Shown: piece after piece, positions 43,220 through 55,831 of the stretch
Position numbering within the stretch: position 1 is the stretch's first letter
How the letters are laid out: every line of letters begins with the position of its first letter
From: Delftia acidovorans
Lineage (GTDB): Bacteria > Pseudomonadota > Gammaproteobacteria > Burkholderiales > Burkholderiaceae_C
DNA length: 64,000 nucleotides
Assembly (NCBI GenBank): GCA_031286585.1
Contig: JAITUC010000024.1
Location: 124,001 to 188,000, forward strand
Reading direction: 5' to 3'
The notes under the pieces: generated by a model
The model's input: the letters and a program-made list of their open reading frames with translations, nothing else
Told to the model about the DNA's origin: nothing
Databases searched by the model: none
Translations under genes and position numbers: made by a program

Positions 43220-43299
43220 TACCCCCTGAGCGGCTGCGCCGCTTCCCCCTTGAAGGGGGACGACACCCTTGGTGCGGGGCGGCCCTTCCTCGGTGTCTC
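43220..43299 (+). repeat. Intergenic double-hairpin repeat, copy 2
   Basis: This is a second copy of the element at 22853-22929, in the same orientation relative to its operon. It has the same AGCGGC/GCCGCT stem and a longer CCCCCTTGAAGGGGG stem, then GACGACACC. It lies between the permease and ATPase genes. Confidence 0.75.
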
Positions 43300-43360
43300 T
43301 GAGGTGAGTCGCGCCGGTTGCAGCCGCCGTGAATATTGACAAGCGCCCTGGAGAATCGTG

Positions 43361-44140
<780 letters not shown>

Positions 44141-44149
44141 CGCTTTTCC

Positions 44150-44938
44150 ATGACCACTGCCCACACCATGTCTTCGCGTTCCACGGCTTCCCGACTTTCC
44201 GCAACGACGGCGGAGGTGCCCATGGCCCTGTACCAGCAGGTCAAGGACCATGTGCTGCGCAAGATCGCCGATGGCTCGCTGTCGGCCGGCGAGCGCGTGC
44301 CGTCCGAGCAGGAGCTGGTGCAGGAGTTCGGCGTGGCCCGCATGACGGCCAACCGCGCGCTGCGCGAGCTGGCCGAGCAGGGCGTGATCGTGCGCGTGGC
44401 CGGCGTGGGCTCCTTCGTGGCCGAGGAAAAGCCGCAGTCCACGCTGCTGCGCATTGCCAACATCGCCGAAGAGATCCGCCAGCGCGGGCATGACCACCGC
44501 TTCGAGCTGATCAGCGTGCGCCGCGAGGCGGCCTCGCCCGAGGCGGCCGCCTCGCTGCAGCTGTCTGCGGGCAGCTCGGTGTTCCACCTGCAGGGCGTGC
44601 ATTTCGAGAACGACGTGCCCGTGCAGCTCGAAGACCGCCATGTGAACCCGCGCATGGCGCCGGACTTCATGGAGCAGGACTTCACGCTGATCCAGCCGTC
44701 GGTGTATCTGGTGCGCAACGTGCCCTTCGACCAGATCGAGCATGTGGTGGACGCCATGTTGCCCACGCCCGAGCAGGCGCGCTGGCTGCAGATGGATGCC
44801 GGCCAGCCCTGCCTGACGCTCACGCGCCGCACCTGGTACCTGGGCACGCCCGTGACCTGGGTGCACTGCGTGCATCCGGGCATGCGCTACCGGCTGGGCA
44901 GCCGCTTCCGCACCGACGGCGGATCGCACGACGGCTGA
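44150..44938 (+). CDS. hutC: HutC, histidine-utilisation repressor (GntR family)
   Basis: This 262-residue repressor has a GntR winged helix (about 28-92, PSEQELVQEFGVARMTANRAL) and a UTRA ligand domain (about 110-255). HutC proteins bind operators of hut promoters and are released by urocanate. Two identical palindromes of the expected HutC type lie before the transporter operon and before hutH. Confidence 0.94.
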   Translation: MTTAHTMSSRSTASRLSATTAEVPMALYQQVKDHVLRKIADGSLSAGERVPSEQELVQEFGVARMTANRALRELAEQGVIVRVAGVGSFVAEEKPQSTLLRIANIAEEIRQRGHDHRFELISVRREAASPEAAASLQLSAGSSVFHLQGVHFENDVPVQLEDRHVNPRMAPDFMEQDFTLIQPSVYLVRNVPFDQIEHVVDAMLPTPEQARWLQMDAGQPCLTLTRRTWYLGTPVTWVHCVHPGMRYRLGSRFRTDGGSHDG

Positions 44939-44989
44939 GGCCGCAAAGGCGGGGTTCCCTCTCTTGCGCTGCCTCGCTTCGATTGATAT

Positions 44990-44999
44990 TGTATATACA
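44990..44999. promoter_or_regulatory. HutC-type operator before hutH
   Basis: The palindrome TGTATATACA is identical to that at 41225-41234 and lies 64 bp before the hutH start in an AT-rich island that probably overlaps the promoter -10 region. Confidence 0.78.
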
Positions 45000-45063
45000 G
45001 GCATAGACATTCACCCCGGCACACATCCCGGCACACCCTCCCAGACACAGACAGGGCATCACC

Positions 45064-46635
45064 ATGAACACCATCACGACTCCTGGAATCACCTCCCGTC
45101 CCGGCACCGCGCTGACGCTGCAGCCGGGGCAGGTCAGCCTGGCCCAGCTGCGGGCCATCCAGCAGGGCGGCGTGCGCCTGTCCATGGCAGCCACGGCCTA
45201 CGAGCGCATGCGTGCCGCCCAGGCCCATGTGCAGCACATCGTGGACGAGGACCAGGTCGTCTATGGCATCAACACCGGCTTCGGCAAGCTGGCCTCCACC
45301 AAGATCGCCCATGACCGCCTGGCCGAGCTGCAGCGCAACCTGGTGCTGTCGCACAGCGTGGGCACGGGCGATCCGCTGCCCGACGCCGTGGTGCGCCTGG
45401 TGCTGGCCACCAAGGCCGTGAGCCTGGCGCGCGGCCACTCGGGCGTGCGCCCCGAGCTGGTCGATGCGCTGCTGGCCCTGGCCAATGCCGACGTGCTGCC
45501 CGTGATCCCCGCCAAGGGCTCGGTGGGCGCCTCGGGCGACCTGGCGCCGCTGTCGCACCTGGCCTGCGTGCTGATCGGCGAAGGACAGGCCAAGATCGAT
45601 GGACAGGTGGTGTCCGGCACCGAGGCCATGCGCCACGTGGGCCTGGAGCCCTTTGTGCTCGGCCCCAAGGAAGGGCTGGCCCTGCTCAACGGCACCCAGG
45701 TGTCCACGGCGCTGGCCCTGGTGGGCCTGTTCCAGGGCGAGAGCGTGTTCGCTGCCGGCCTGGTGGCGGGCTGCCTGACGCTGGAGGCCATCAAGGGCTC
45801 GGTCAAGCCGTTTGACGCCCGCATCCACGAGGCGCGCGGCCAGCTCGGCCAGATCGCCGTGGCTGCCGCCGTGCGCGAACTGCTGGACGGCAGCGCCATC
45901 GACACCTCCCACCCCCACTGCGGCCGCGTGCAGGACCCGTACTCCATCCGCTGCGTGCCCCAGGTCATGGGCGCCTGCCTGGACAACCTCAGCCATGCGG
46001 CCCGCGTGCTGGTGATCGAGGCCAACGCCGCCTCGGACAACCCGCTGGTCTTCGACAACGGCGACGTGATCTCGGGCGGCAACTTCCACGCCGAGCCCGT
46101 GGCCTTCGCGGCCGACATCATCGCCCTGGCCCTGGCCGAGATCGGCGCCATCTCCGAGCGCCGCATGGCCCTGCTGCTGGACACCGGCCTGTCGGGCCTG
46201 CCGGCCTTCCTGATTGCCGACAGCGGCGTGAACTCGGGCTTCATGATCGCCCAGGTCACGGCCGCCGCCCTGGCCGCCGAGAACCAGTGCCTGGCCCATC
46301 CCAGCAGCGTCACCAGCCTGCCCACTTCGGCCAACCAGGAAGACCATGTCTCCATGGCCACCTACGGCGCGCGGCGCCTGGGCGAGATGGCGCGCAACAC
46401 CGCCGTCATCGTGGGCGTGGAGGCCATGGCCGCCGCCCAGGGCATGGACTTCGACCGCAGCCTGAACAGCTCCGAGCTGATCGAGGCGCAGTACGCGCTG
46501 ATCCGCAGCCAGGTGCCGCACCTGGACCGCGACCGCTACCTGGCACCCGACATCGAAACCATGCGCCAGTGGGCGCTTGCCACGGACTGGCCCCAGGCCA
46601 TCGTCCGCCACCTGCCCAGCCACCAGGCTGCCTGA
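45064..46635 (+). CDS. hutH: Histidine ammonia-lyase
   Basis: This 523-residue cytoplasmic enzyme deaminates L-histidine to trans-urocanate, the first step of the hut pathway. The self-forming MIO cofactor triad is A156-S157-G158 in [16 protein letters not shown]. The active-site Tyr segment [12 protein letters not shown] is at residues 67-78. The start follows an 18-residue lead that is slightly long but acceptable. It opens the catabolic operon behind its own HutC site. Confidence 0.97.
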   Translation: MNTITTPGITSRPGTALTLQPGQVSLAQLRAIQQGGVRLSMAATAYERMRAAQAHVQHIVDEDQVVYGINTGFGKLASTKIAHDRLAELQRNLVLSHSVGTGDPLPDAVVRLVLATKAVSLARGHSGVRPELVDALLALANADVLPVIPAKGSVGASGDLAPLSHLACVLIGEGQAKIDGQVVSGTEAMRHVGLEPFVLGPKEGLALLNGTQVSTALALVGLFQGESVFAAGLVAGCLTLEAIKGSVKPFDARIHEARGQLGQIAVAAAVRELLDGSAIDTSHPHCGRVQDPYSIRCVPQVMGACLDNLSHAARVLVIEANAASDNPLVFDNGDVISGGNFHAEPVAFAADIIALALAEIGAISERRMALLLDTGLSGLPAFLIADSGVNSGFMIAQVTAAALAAENQCLAHPSSVTSLPTSANQEDHVSMATYGARRLGEMARNTAVIVGVEAMAAAQGMDFDRSLNSSELIEAQYALIRSQVPHLDRDRYLAPDIETMRQWALATDWPQAIVRHLPSHQAA

Positions 46636-46675
46636 ACCCCGCAACCGCTCACCCCCCAGCATCCAGGAGATCGCC

Positions 46676-48409
<1,734 letters not shown>

Positions 48410-48432
48410 GCCGCTTGCAGGACACCACGGCA

Positions 48433-48993
48433 ATGCAGCGTTTCGACCTGAACCAGATCGCTCCCAGCCCCTGGAAGAACGGGGGCGGCAGCACGCGCGA
48501 AATCGCCTGCTGGCCACCGGGCGCGGGCATGGATGCCTTTGGCTGGCGCATCAGCGTGGCCACCATCGCCCAGCCCGGTCCGTTCTCGGCCTTTGCGGGC
48601 GTGGACCGGCAGATCATGCTGCTCGATGGCGACGGCGTGCACCTGCGCGGCGAAGGCATCGACCATGTGCTGGATGCGCGCTGGCAGCCGTTTGCCTTCT
48701 CCGGCGATGTGGCGCTGGGCTGCTCGCTGCTGGGCGGCGCCTCCACCGACTTCAACGTGATGGCGCGGCGCGGCCGGTGGCGGGCGCAGGTTCAGGTGCT
48801 GGACGGCGCTGCCGACGCCGGCCGCGCCGACGCCGGCCTGTGCATGGTGCTGAAGGGCGACTGGCAGGCGGATGGCGCTGCGCTCATCCCCGGCCAGGGC
48901 CTGTGGTGGAGCGCGCAGCAGCCCGACCCGCCGCAGCTGGTGCCGAAGACCGACGATGCGCGGCTGGTGCAGGTGCTGCTGCAAGCCTGCTGA
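48433..48993 (+). CDS. hutD: HutD-family protein
   Basis: This 186-residue bicupin-fold protein of the HutD/Ves family is associated with histidine use and proposed to buffer the pathway, possibly by binding formylglutamate or urocanate; its biochemical role is still not settled. Motif [12 protein letters not shown] near the N-terminus is characteristic. The ATG at 48433 gives the family N-terminus (MQRFDLNQI). It lies 23 bp after hutU. Confidence 0.92.
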   Translation: MQRFDLNQIAPSPWKNGGGSTREIACWPPGAGMDAFGWRISVATIAQPGPFSAFAGVDRQIMLLDGDGVHLRGEGIDHVLDARWQPFAFSGDVALGCSLLGGASTDFNVMARRGRWRAQVQVLDGAADAGRADAGLCMVLKGDWQADGAALIPGQGLWWSAQQPDPPQLVPKTDDARLVQVLLQAC

Positions 48994-49021
48994 TGACCCA
49001 CGACATCAAGGAATCACCCCC

Positions 49022-50305
49022 ATGACCGAGCCCCACGCGTCCGCTTCTGCACTCGCTCCATCCTCTTCTGCCGACGGCTGCTGGCACAACCTGCGCCTGG
49101 CGCCTGACATGTTCGAGGCCGGCCAGTCCGTGGGGGAGGGGGAGGAGGCCTGCATCGTGGTGCAGCAGGGCCGCGTGGCCTGGGTCGGGCCGCAGCAGGC
49201 CCTGCCGCCCGCATATGCGTCCCTGCCGCGCCATGACGGCCAGGGCCTGCTGGCCACGCCGGGCCTGGTCGATTGCCACACCCACCTGGTCTATGGCGGC
49301 GAGCGCGCCAACGAATTCGCCATGCGCCTGGGCGGTGCCAGCTACGAAGAGGTGGCACGCGCGGGCGGCGGCATCGTCTCCAGCGTGCGTGCCACGCGCG
49401 AGGCCAGCGAGGACGAGCTGTTCGCCCAGGCCCTGCCGCGCCTGCAGCAGCTGCTGGACGAGGGCGTCTGCGCCATCGAGATCAAGTCGGGCTACGGCCT
49501 GGCGCTGGAGCACGAGCGCAAGCAGCTGCGCGTGGCGCGGCGCCTGGGCCAGGCCCTGGGCGTGACCGTGCGCACGACCTTCCTGGGCGCGCATGCGCTG
49601 CCGCCCGAATACGCAGGGCGCAGCCAGGACTACATCGACCTCGTCGCCGGCACCATGCTGCCTGCGCTGGCGGCCGAGGGCCTGGTCGATGCGGTCGATG
49701 TGTTCTGCGAGCGCATCGCCTTCTCGCTGGCCGAGACCGAGCAGGTCTTCCAGGCCGCACGCCGCCTGGGCCTGCCCGTCAAGCTGCATGCCGAGCAGCT
49801 GTCGAACATGGAGGGGGCGGCCCTCGCGGCCCGCTATGGCGCGCTGTCCTGCGACCACATCGAGCACCTGTCCGAATCCGGCATCGCCGCCATGCGCGGC
49901 GCGGGTTCCGTGGCCGTGCTGCTGCCCGGCGCCTACTACACGCTGCGTGACACCCACATGCCGCCCATCGCGGGCCTGCGCGCCGCGGGCGTTCCCATGG
50001 CCGTCTCCACCGATCACAATCCGGGCACCTCCCCCTGCCTGAGCCTTTTGCTCATGGCCAACATGGCCTGCACCCTGTTCCGGCTCACCGTGCCCGAGGC
50101 CCTGGCGGGCATCACCCGCCATGCCGCGCGCGCCCTGGGCCTGCAGGACGAGCACGGCCTGATCGCGGCCGGCCGTCCCGCCCACTTCGTGCTCTGGCCC
50201 GTGCGCCATGCGGCCGAGCTGGCCTACTGGTTCGGCAACCGGCCGGACTGCACCATCGTGCGCCAGGGCCGCATCGTGCGGACCCGCGGGCAGGGGAGCC
50301 ACTGA
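49022..50305 (+). CDS. hutI: Imidazolonepropionase
   Basis: This 427-residue metal-dependent hydrolase of the amidohydrolase superfamily opens the imidazolone ring to give N-formimidoyl-L-glutamate. The metal site HTH motif is H86/H88 ([10 protein letters not shown]), with further ligands in HAEQLSNM and [14 protein letters not shown] lies upstream of the ATG. It is followed after 11 bp by an FAD oxidase that is not a standard hut gene. Confidence 0.96.
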   Translation: MTEPHASASALAPSSSADGCWHNLRLAPDMFEAGQSVGEGEEACIVVQQGRVAWVGPQQALPPAYASLPRHDGQGLLATPGLVDCHTHLVYGGERANEFAMRLGGASYEEVARAGGGIVSSVRATREASEDELFAQALPRLQQLLDEGVCAIEIKSGYGLALEHERKQLRVARRLGQALGVTVRTTFLGAHALPPEYAGRSQDYIDLVAGTMLPALAAEGLVDAVDVFCERIAFSLAETEQVFQAARRLGLPVKLHAEQLSNMEGAALAARYGALSCDHIEHLSESGIAAMRGAGSVAVLLPGAYYTLRDTHMPPIAGLRAAGVPMAVSTDHNPGTSPCLSLLLMANMACTLFRLTVPEALAGITRHAARALGLQDEHGLIAAGRPAHFVLWPVRHAAELAYWFGNRPDCTIVRQGRIVRTRGQGSH

Positions 50306-50316
50306 AAGCCTGTCCC

Positions 50317-51705
50317 ATGCCCCATGCACCGTTTCTCGATGAATTGATTTCCACCCTGGGCGCCGAAGTGGCGCAGCGCGGCGACGATGTGCCCGCGCGC
50401 TACCACACCGACTGGAGCGGCACGCCGCCCCAGCGCCCGCTGGCCCTGGTGCGCCCGCGCAGCACCGGCGAGGTCAGCGCGCTCATGCGCCTGTGCACGG
50501 CCCACCGCGTGCCTGTCGTTCCCCAGGGCGGGCTCACGGGCCTGGCCGGCGCGGCCGTGCCCGTGCCCGGCGCCGTGGCCGTCTCCATGGAGCGCATGAA
50601 CGCCATCGAGGACGTGAACGCGCGCACCGCGCTCATGACCGTGCAGGCCGGCGCCACGCTGCAGGCCGTGCAGGAGGCCGCCGTGGCCGCAGGCATGGTC
50701 TTCGGCGTGGACCTGGGCGCGCGCGGCAGCTGCCAGATCGGCGGCAACGTGGCCACCAATGCGGGCGGCAACGGCGTGCTGCAGCACGGCATGATGCGCG
50801 AGCAGGTGCTGGGCCTGGAGGTGGTGCTGGCCGACGGCACGGTGCTGCCCATGCTGCGCCCCATGCTCAAGAACAACACGGGCTACGACCTCAAGCAGTT
50901 CTTCATCGGCTCGGAGGGCACGCTGGGCATCGTCACGCGCGTGCTGCTGCGCCTGCGCCCCGCGCCCCGGGCCCGCGCCACGGCCCTGGTGGCCGTGCCG
51001 GACTTCGATGCGGCGCTGTCCGTGCTCTCGCGCATGCAGGCGCGCTTCGGCAACGGCGTGGCGGCCTTCGAGCTGATGTGGGACAGCTTCATCCAGGCCT
51101 CCCTGGTCTGGCAGAAGCTGCAGCCGCCCTTCGGCCAGGCCCATGCGCTGCTGGCCCTGATCGACGTGGACGGCAAGGACGAGGCCACGCTGCGCGCCGA
51201 CGTGGAAGAGGCGCTGGGCGAGGCCATGGAGGCCGGCGAGGTGGCCGATGCCGTCATCGCCCAGTCCGTGGCCCAGGCGCGCCAGCTGTGGAAGCTGCGC
51301 GAGGCGCCGGCCGAGCTCAACACGAACATGCATCCGCCCGTCAACTTCGACGTCAGCCTGCCCCAGGCAGACATCGGCCGCTTCGCCGATGCCTGCCGCG
51401 CCGCCTTCGACGCGCGCTGGCCCGGCCACCACTCGCTGTTCTTCGGCCATGTGGGCGACGGCAACCTGCATGTCTCGGTGGACGGTGCCACCGCCAATGG
51501 CGATTGCGACGGCGTCGAGGCCGCGCTGTACCACCTGGTCGCCGAGTTCGGCGGCAGCGTCTCGGCCGAGCACGGCATCGGCCTGCACAAGAAGCCCTAT
51601 CTCGGCGCCAGCCGCACCCCGGCCGAGCTGGCCGTGATGCGCGCCATCAAGCAGGCGCTGGACCCCCTGCATCTGTTCAACCCCGGCAAGGTATTCGACC
51701 TATGA
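50317..51705 (+). CDS. FAD-linked 2-hydroxyacid dehydrogenase (GlcD/D-lactate type)
   Basis: This 462-residue flavoprotein has a PCMH-type FAD domain (about 30-210, VPQGGLTGLAGAAVPVPG) and an FAD-oxidase C domain ending in HVGDGNLHVS and SAEHGIGLHKK. It belongs to the group that oxidises D-2-hydroxyacids such as D-lactate, D-2-hydroxyglutarate and glycolate. It lies inside the hut operon, overlaps the HisC-like gene by 4 nt, and may act on imidazole-lactate (see findings). Confidence 0.9.
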   Translation: MPHAPFLDELISTLGAEVAQRGDDVPARYHTDWSGTPPQRPLALVRPRSTGEVSALMRLCTAHRVPVVPQGGLTGLAGAAVPVPGAVAVSMERMNAIEDVNARTALMTVQAGATLQAVQEAAVAAGMVFGVDLGARGSCQIGGNVATNAGGNGVLQHGMMREQVLGLEVVLADGTVLPMLRPMLKNNTGYDLKQFFIGSEGTLGIVTRVLLRLRPAPRARATALVAVPDFDAALSVLSRMQARFGNGVAAFELMWDSFIQASLVWQKLQPPFGQAHALLALIDVDGKDEATLRADVEEALGEAMEAGEVADAVIAQSVAQARQLWKLREAPAELNTNMHPPVNFDVSLPQADIGRFADACRAAFDARWPGHHSLFFGHVGDGNLHVSVDGATANGDCDGVEAALYHLVAEFGGSVSAEHGIGLHKKPYLGASRTPAELAVMRAIKQALDPLHLFNPGKVFDL

Positions 51706-52835
51706 ACGCTCCCGCCCTCCACGCGATCCACATCCTGGCACGCCCCGAAGTGCCGCCGCTGCCGCCCTACAACGCAGGCCTGTCCTCCGAGGCCGTGCGG
51801 GCGCGCTACGGCGCCACGGAGATCGCGCGGCTGGCGAGCAACGAGAACCCCTTTGGCGCCAGCCCCGCCGTGGCGCGCGCCCTGGCCGGCCTGGCCCTGC
51901 ACGTGGGCACCTATCCCGATGCGCAATGCACGGCGCTGCGTGCGGCCATCGCGGCGCGCACCGGCGTGCCGGCCGAGGCCATTGCCGTGGGCAACGGCTC
52001 CGAGGACATCCTGCAAATGCTCTGCCAGGCCTTTCTCTCGCCCGGCGACCGCGTGCTCGCGCAGCGCCCGGCCTTCGGCCTGCACGAGATCTACCCGCGC
52101 ATGATGGGCGCCCGCGTCGAGCTGCTGGAGCTGACGCCCGCGCTGGGCTTCGATGTCGATGCCTGGTGCCAGGCGCTGGCGCGCGGCCCCAAGATCGCCA
52201 TGCTGGCCAATCCCTCCAACCCCGTGGGCTGCATGTTCAGCGCCGGGGATTTCGCGCGCCTGCTGGACGCCACGCCGCAGCAGACCCTGCTGGTGGTGGA
52301 CGAGGCCTACTACGAGTACGCGCTGCATGCCGAGGGCTACCCCGACGTGCTGGCCCTGCTGCGCGGCCGCCCCATGCCCTGGATCGTGCTGCGCACCTTC
52401 TCCAAGGCCTGGGGCCTGGCGGGCCTGCGCGTGGGCTACGGCCTGGCCAGCGACGCGGCCCTGGTGCAACTGCTGGACCGCGTGCGCACGCCCTTCAACG
52501 TCAACCAGGCGGCCCAGGCGGCGGCGCTGGCGGCCTGGGGCGACGTGGGCTTCATGCAGCGCGGCGTGGCCGAGACCGTGCGCCTGCGCGGGGTGCTGGC
52601 GCAGCGGCTGGCGACCTTGCCCGTGCGCATGGCGCCTTCGGCCGCCAACTTCCTGTTCATCGACATCGGCCGCCCCAACGGCCCCGTGAACGAGGCGCTG
52701 CTGGCCCGGGGCCTGATCGTCAAGCCCTGGAAGGAGCCGGGCTTCGAGCACTTCATCCGCGTCTCCGTAGGCACGGAGGCCGACAACGCGCGCTTCGCGG
52801 ATGCGCTGGCCGGCATCCTGGAGGGCGGGCAATGA
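51702..52835 (+). CDS. HisC-like (histidinol-phosphate-type) aminotransferase
   Basis: This 377-residue fold-type I PLP aminotransferase of the HisC class has PLP lysine K235 (RTFSKAWGLAGLRVGYG), VVDEAYYEY and the ASNENPFG opening. In a catabolic hut operon it is more likely to transaminate histidine/imidazole-pyruvate or an aromatic amino acid than to serve biosynthesis. It overlaps both neighbours by 4 nt, so it is tightly coupled to the FAD oxidase and hutF. Confidence 0.88.
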   Translation: MNAPALHAIHILARPEVPPLPPYNAGLSSEAVRARYGATEIARLASNENPFGASPAVARALAGLALHVGTYPDAQCTALRAAIAARTGVPAEAIAVGNGSEDILQMLCQAFLSPGDRVLAQRPAFGLHEIYPRMMGARVELLELTPALGFDVDAWCQALARGPKIAMLANPSNPVGCMFSAGDFARLLDATPQQTLLVVDEAYYEYALHAEGYPDVLALLRGRPMPWIVLRTFSKAWGLAGLRVGYGLASDAALVQLLDRVRTPFNVNQAAQAAALAAWGDVGFMQRGVAETVRLRGVLAQRLATLPVRMAPSAANFLFIDIGRPNGPVNEALLARGLIVKPWKEPGFEHFIRVSVGTEADNARFADALAGILEGGQ

Positions 52836-54232
52836 GCGGCATCGACGCTACACCCGGCAGCCGCACGCTGTTCGCCGAGCATGCGCTGCTGCCCACGGGC
52901 TGGGCGCGCAATGTGCTGCTGCGCTGGGATGAAGCAGGAAGCCTGCTGGCCGTGCAGGCCGACGCCCAGCCGGGCAGCGCGCCGCGCGCGCCCGGCCCCG
53001 TGCTGCCCGGCATGCCCAACCTGCACTCGCATGCCTTCCAGCGCGCCTTTGCGGGCCTGACCGAATACCGCGCCGAGGCCCAGGACAGCTTCTGGAGCTG
53101 GCGCGACCTCATGTACCGCTTTGCCGCGCGCATCACGCCCGAGTCGCTGGAGGCTATCGCCACCTGGCTGTACGTGGAGATGCTGGAGGCCGGCTACACC
53201 TCGGTCTGCGAATTCCACTACGTGCACCACGACCGGGATGGCCGGCCATATGCGGACGATGCCACGCTGTCACTGGCCCTGCTGCGCGCCGCGCGCAAGG
53301 CCGGCATGGGCATCACCCTGCTGCCCGTGCTCTACCAGACCAGCGGCTTCGGCGGCAAGCTGCCGCGCGCCGACCAGGCGCGCTTCATCCGCAGCACGGA
53401 CAACATGCTGGCACTGCTGCAGCGCCTGCTGCCCGAGGCCCGTGCCCAGGGCGCGGCCCTGGGCCTGGCGCCGCACTCGCTGCGTGCCGTGCCGCCCGAC
53501 AGCCTGCGCGTGGCCGTGGATGGCCTCACGGCGCTGGACGCGCGCGCCCCCATCCATATCCATATTGCCGAGCAGACCCAGGAAGTGGACGACTGCCTGG
53601 CCTGGAGCGGCCAGCGCCCCGTGCAATGGCTGCTGGAGCACGCTCCCGTGGACGCGCGCTGGTGCCTGGTCCACGCCACCCACATGACGCCCGGTGAATA
53701 CGCGGGCGCCGCGCGCAGCGGCGCCGTGGCCGGCATCTGCCCCACCACCGAGGCCAACCTGGGCGACGGCATCTTCGACATGCCGCAATGGCTGGGCCAC
53801 GGCGGCGCCTGGGGCGTGGGCTCGGACAGCCATGCCTGCGTCAATGCGGCCGAGGAACTGCTGATGCTCGAATACAGCCAGCGCCTGTCGCTGCGCCAGC
53901 GCAACGTGCTGGCAGGCCCCGACCCGCAGGTGGGCACCGCGCTGTGGACCGCTGCCGTGCAGGGCGGTGCCCAGGCCGCAGGCCGCCCCGTGGCCGGGCT
54001 GGCCGTGGGCCGGCAGGCCGACTTCCTGGCGCTGGACGCAAACCATGTGGCACTGGCCGGCCTGCCGGTGCAGGCCATGGTCTCGGCCCATGTCTTCGGC
54101 AGCCACCGCAGCAGCGCCCTGCACAGCCTCTGGGTGGGGGGCGAATGCCGCGTGCAGGCCGGCCGCCATGCCCTGCACGAAGCGGCGGCCCGCGGCTTTG
54201 TCGCGGCCCGCGCGGCCACCCTGCAATCCTGA
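52832..54232 (+). CDS. hutF: Formimidoylglutamate deiminase
   Basis: This 466-residue amidohydrolase removes ammonia from N-formimidoyl-glutamate to give N-formyl-glutamate, the marker of the five-step hut pathway. The metal motif is H65/H67 (MPNLHSHAFQRA), with HIHIAEQ, HATHM and GSDSHACVN supplying other ligands. The start overlaps the HisC-like gene. Confidence 0.96.
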   Translation: MSGIDATPGSRTLFAEHALLPTGWARNVLLRWDEAGSLLAVQADAQPGSAPRAPGPVLPGMPNLHSHAFQRAFAGLTEYRAEAQDSFWSWRDLMYRFAARITPESLEAIATWLYVEMLEAGYTSVCEFHYVHHDRDGRPYADDATLSLALLRAARKAGMGITLLPVLYQTSGFGGKLPRADQARFIRSTDNMLALLQRLLPEARAQGAALGLAPHSLRAVPPDSLRVAVDGLTALDARAPIHIHIAEQTQEVDDCLAWSGQRPVQWLLEHAPVDARWCLVHATHMTPGEYAGAARSGAVAGICPTTEANLGDGIFDMPQWLGHGGAWGVGSDSHACVNAAEELLMLEYSQRLSLRQRNVLAGPDPQVGTALWTAAVQGGAQAAGRPVAGLAVGRQADFLALDANHVALAGLPVQAMVSAHVFGSHRSSALHSLWVGGECRVQAGRHALHEAAARGFVAARAATLQS

Positions 54233-54288
54233 GGCCCATGCATGCCATGGGTTCGCACAACCCGCCAGAACCGCTCCAGAATCACACC

Positions 54289-55110
54289 ATGACCGATACC
54301 GCTCCCCCTCCCTTCGTCTTCCACCAGGGCACGGCGCCGCTGCTGATCTCCATGCCGCATGCGGGCACCCATGTGCCGCCCGACATCGCCGCGCGCCTGA
54401 CCGAGGAAGCCCGCCACGTGCCCGACACCGACTGGCACCTGCCGCGCCTGTACGAGTTCGCCAAGGCCATGGGCGCCTCCATCCTCGTGGCCACGCATTC
54501 GCGCTACGTGGTGGACCTGAACCGTCCGCCCGATGGCGCCAGCCTCTACCCGGGCCAGAGCGTCACCGGCCTGTGCCCCGTGGACACCTTCGACGACACG
54601 CCGCTGTACGCCGACCCGGCCGATGTGCCTGCGGACGCCGAGATCGCCGCGCGCCGCGAGGCCATCTGGGGCCCGTACCACGCACAGCTGCGCGCCGAGC
54701 TGGACCGCCTCAAGGCCGTGCACGGCACCGTGGCGCTGTGGGACGCGCACTCCATCCGCTCGGTGCTGCCGCGTTTCTTCGAAGGCAAGCTGCCCGACCT
54801 GAACCTGGGAACCGGCAAGGGCACGAGCTGCGCGCTGGAGCTGGCCGAGCATCTGCTGGCCATTGCGCAGACCGCGCCGGGCCACACCGCCATACTCAAC
54901 GGCCGCTTCACGGGCGGCTACATCACGCGCCACTACGGCCAGCCCGAGGCCGGCATCCACGCCGTGCAGCTGGAGATGACGCAGTGCAGCTACATGCAGG
55001 AAGCCCTGCCCTTCGACTACCTGCCCGAGCGCGCCGAACGGATCCAGCCCACGCTGCAGCGCATGCTGCAGGCCGTGCTGGATTTCGTCACGACACGGCG
55101 CGTGTCCTGA
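54289..55110 (+). CDS. hutG: N-formylglutamate deformylase
   Basis: This 273-residue hydrolase yields glutamate and formate, the last step of the pathway. The FGase family segment SMPHAGTHVPPDI and the DWHLPRLYEF region are visible. The ATG at 54289 gives the family N-terminus; an in-frame ATG further upstream is less likely. Its stop directly abuts the convergent soxR stop with no gap. Confidence 0.95.
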   Translation: MTDTAPPPFVFHQGTAPLLISMPHAGTHVPPDIAARLTEEARHVPDTDWHLPRLYEFAKAMGASILVATHSRYVVDLNRPPDGASLYPGQSVTGLCPVDTFDDTPLYADPADVPADAEIAARREAIWGPYHAQLRAELDRLKAVHGTVALWDAHSIRSVLPRFFEGKLPDLNLGTGKGTSCALELAEHLLAIAQTAPGHTAILNGRFTGGYITRHYGQPEAGIHAVQLEMTQCSYMQEALPFDYLPERAERIQPTLQRMLQAVLDFVTTRRVS

Positions 55111-55608
55111 TCAGCCCTGGCCGTGGCCCGCGCAGGGCCCGTCCATGGCCACGGGCGGCAGGTCGCCCAGCCAGCGGCGCGGCCCCGGGCCGTTCTGTGC
55201 GCACAGGTCGCCGGGGTTGTGCAGCACGCAGTGGCGCAGCGACAGGCAGCCGCAGCCGATGCACTGGTCCAGGCTCTCGCTGAGCCGCTGCAGCTCGCCC
55301 ATGCGCTCGTCCAGGCGCTGCTTCCAGACCCGCGACATCTTCTGCCAGTCCCCGCCCGTGGGGACATGGCGGCTGGGCAGCTTGGACAGCTGCTCGGCGA
55401 TCTCCTCCAGCGTGAAGCCGATGCGCTGGGCGAACACCACGAAGGCGATGCGCCGCAGCGACGAGCGGTGGTAGCGCCGGTGGCCGCTGGCGCTGCGCAC
55501 GGACTCGATCAGGTTCAGCGACTCGTAAAAGCGCAGCGCCGAGGCCTTGACCCCGCTGCGCTGCGCCACGTCGCCGATGCTGAGCAGCGGATCATCCTCG
55601 GTTTTCAT
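55111..55608 (-). CDS. soxR: SoxR, redox-sensing MerR-family regulator
   Basis: This 165-residue regulator has a MerR winged helix (about 8-75), a dimerisation helix and the [2Fe-2S] ligand set C116, C119, C121, C127 (CxxCxCxxxxxC). Redox-active compounds oxidise the cluster and activate target promoters. AAGGAA precedes the ATG at 55608. A palindrome of SoxR-box type lies about 25-40 bp upstream. Confidence 0.95.
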   Translation of the reverse strand: MKTEDDPLLSIGDVAQRSGVKASALRFYESLNLIESVRSASGHRRYHRSSLRRIAFVVFAQRIGFTLEEIAEQLSKLPSRHVPTGGDWQKMSRVWKQRLDERMGELQRLSESLDQCIGCGCLSLRHCVLHNPGDLCAQNGPGPRRWLGDLPPVAMDGPCAGHGQG

Positions 55609-55627
55609 GGTGGCTTTCCTTCGTGGC

Positions 55628-55658
55628 TTGACTTCAAGTTCACTTGAACTCGAAGAAT
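55628..55658 (+). promoter_or_regulatory. SoxR-type promoter with 19-bp spacer
   Basis: -35 TTGACT (55628-55633) and a -10-like AAGAAT (55653-55658) are 19 bp apart, the over-long spacing typical of MerR-family targets. The spacer holds the palindrome TTCAAGT-TC-ACTTGAA (55633-55648), close to the SoxR box core CAAGTT..ACTTG. It reads toward the gene at 55832. Confidence 0.7.
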
Positions 55659-55831
55659 GCGGCCATTCTGAGCGAAAGCGCAGGAACAGGGCAACCGGGT
55701 CTGTACTGCCCATGCGAGTGTCCTGGCCGGACTGCGAAATTCTTTGGCCGAGTGCTGCAATGACGCAGCTGCCGTTCATTCATACAGTAATGGGTCTCAT
55801 TTGTATTGAATGGCATCGGCCGGAGGTTTCC

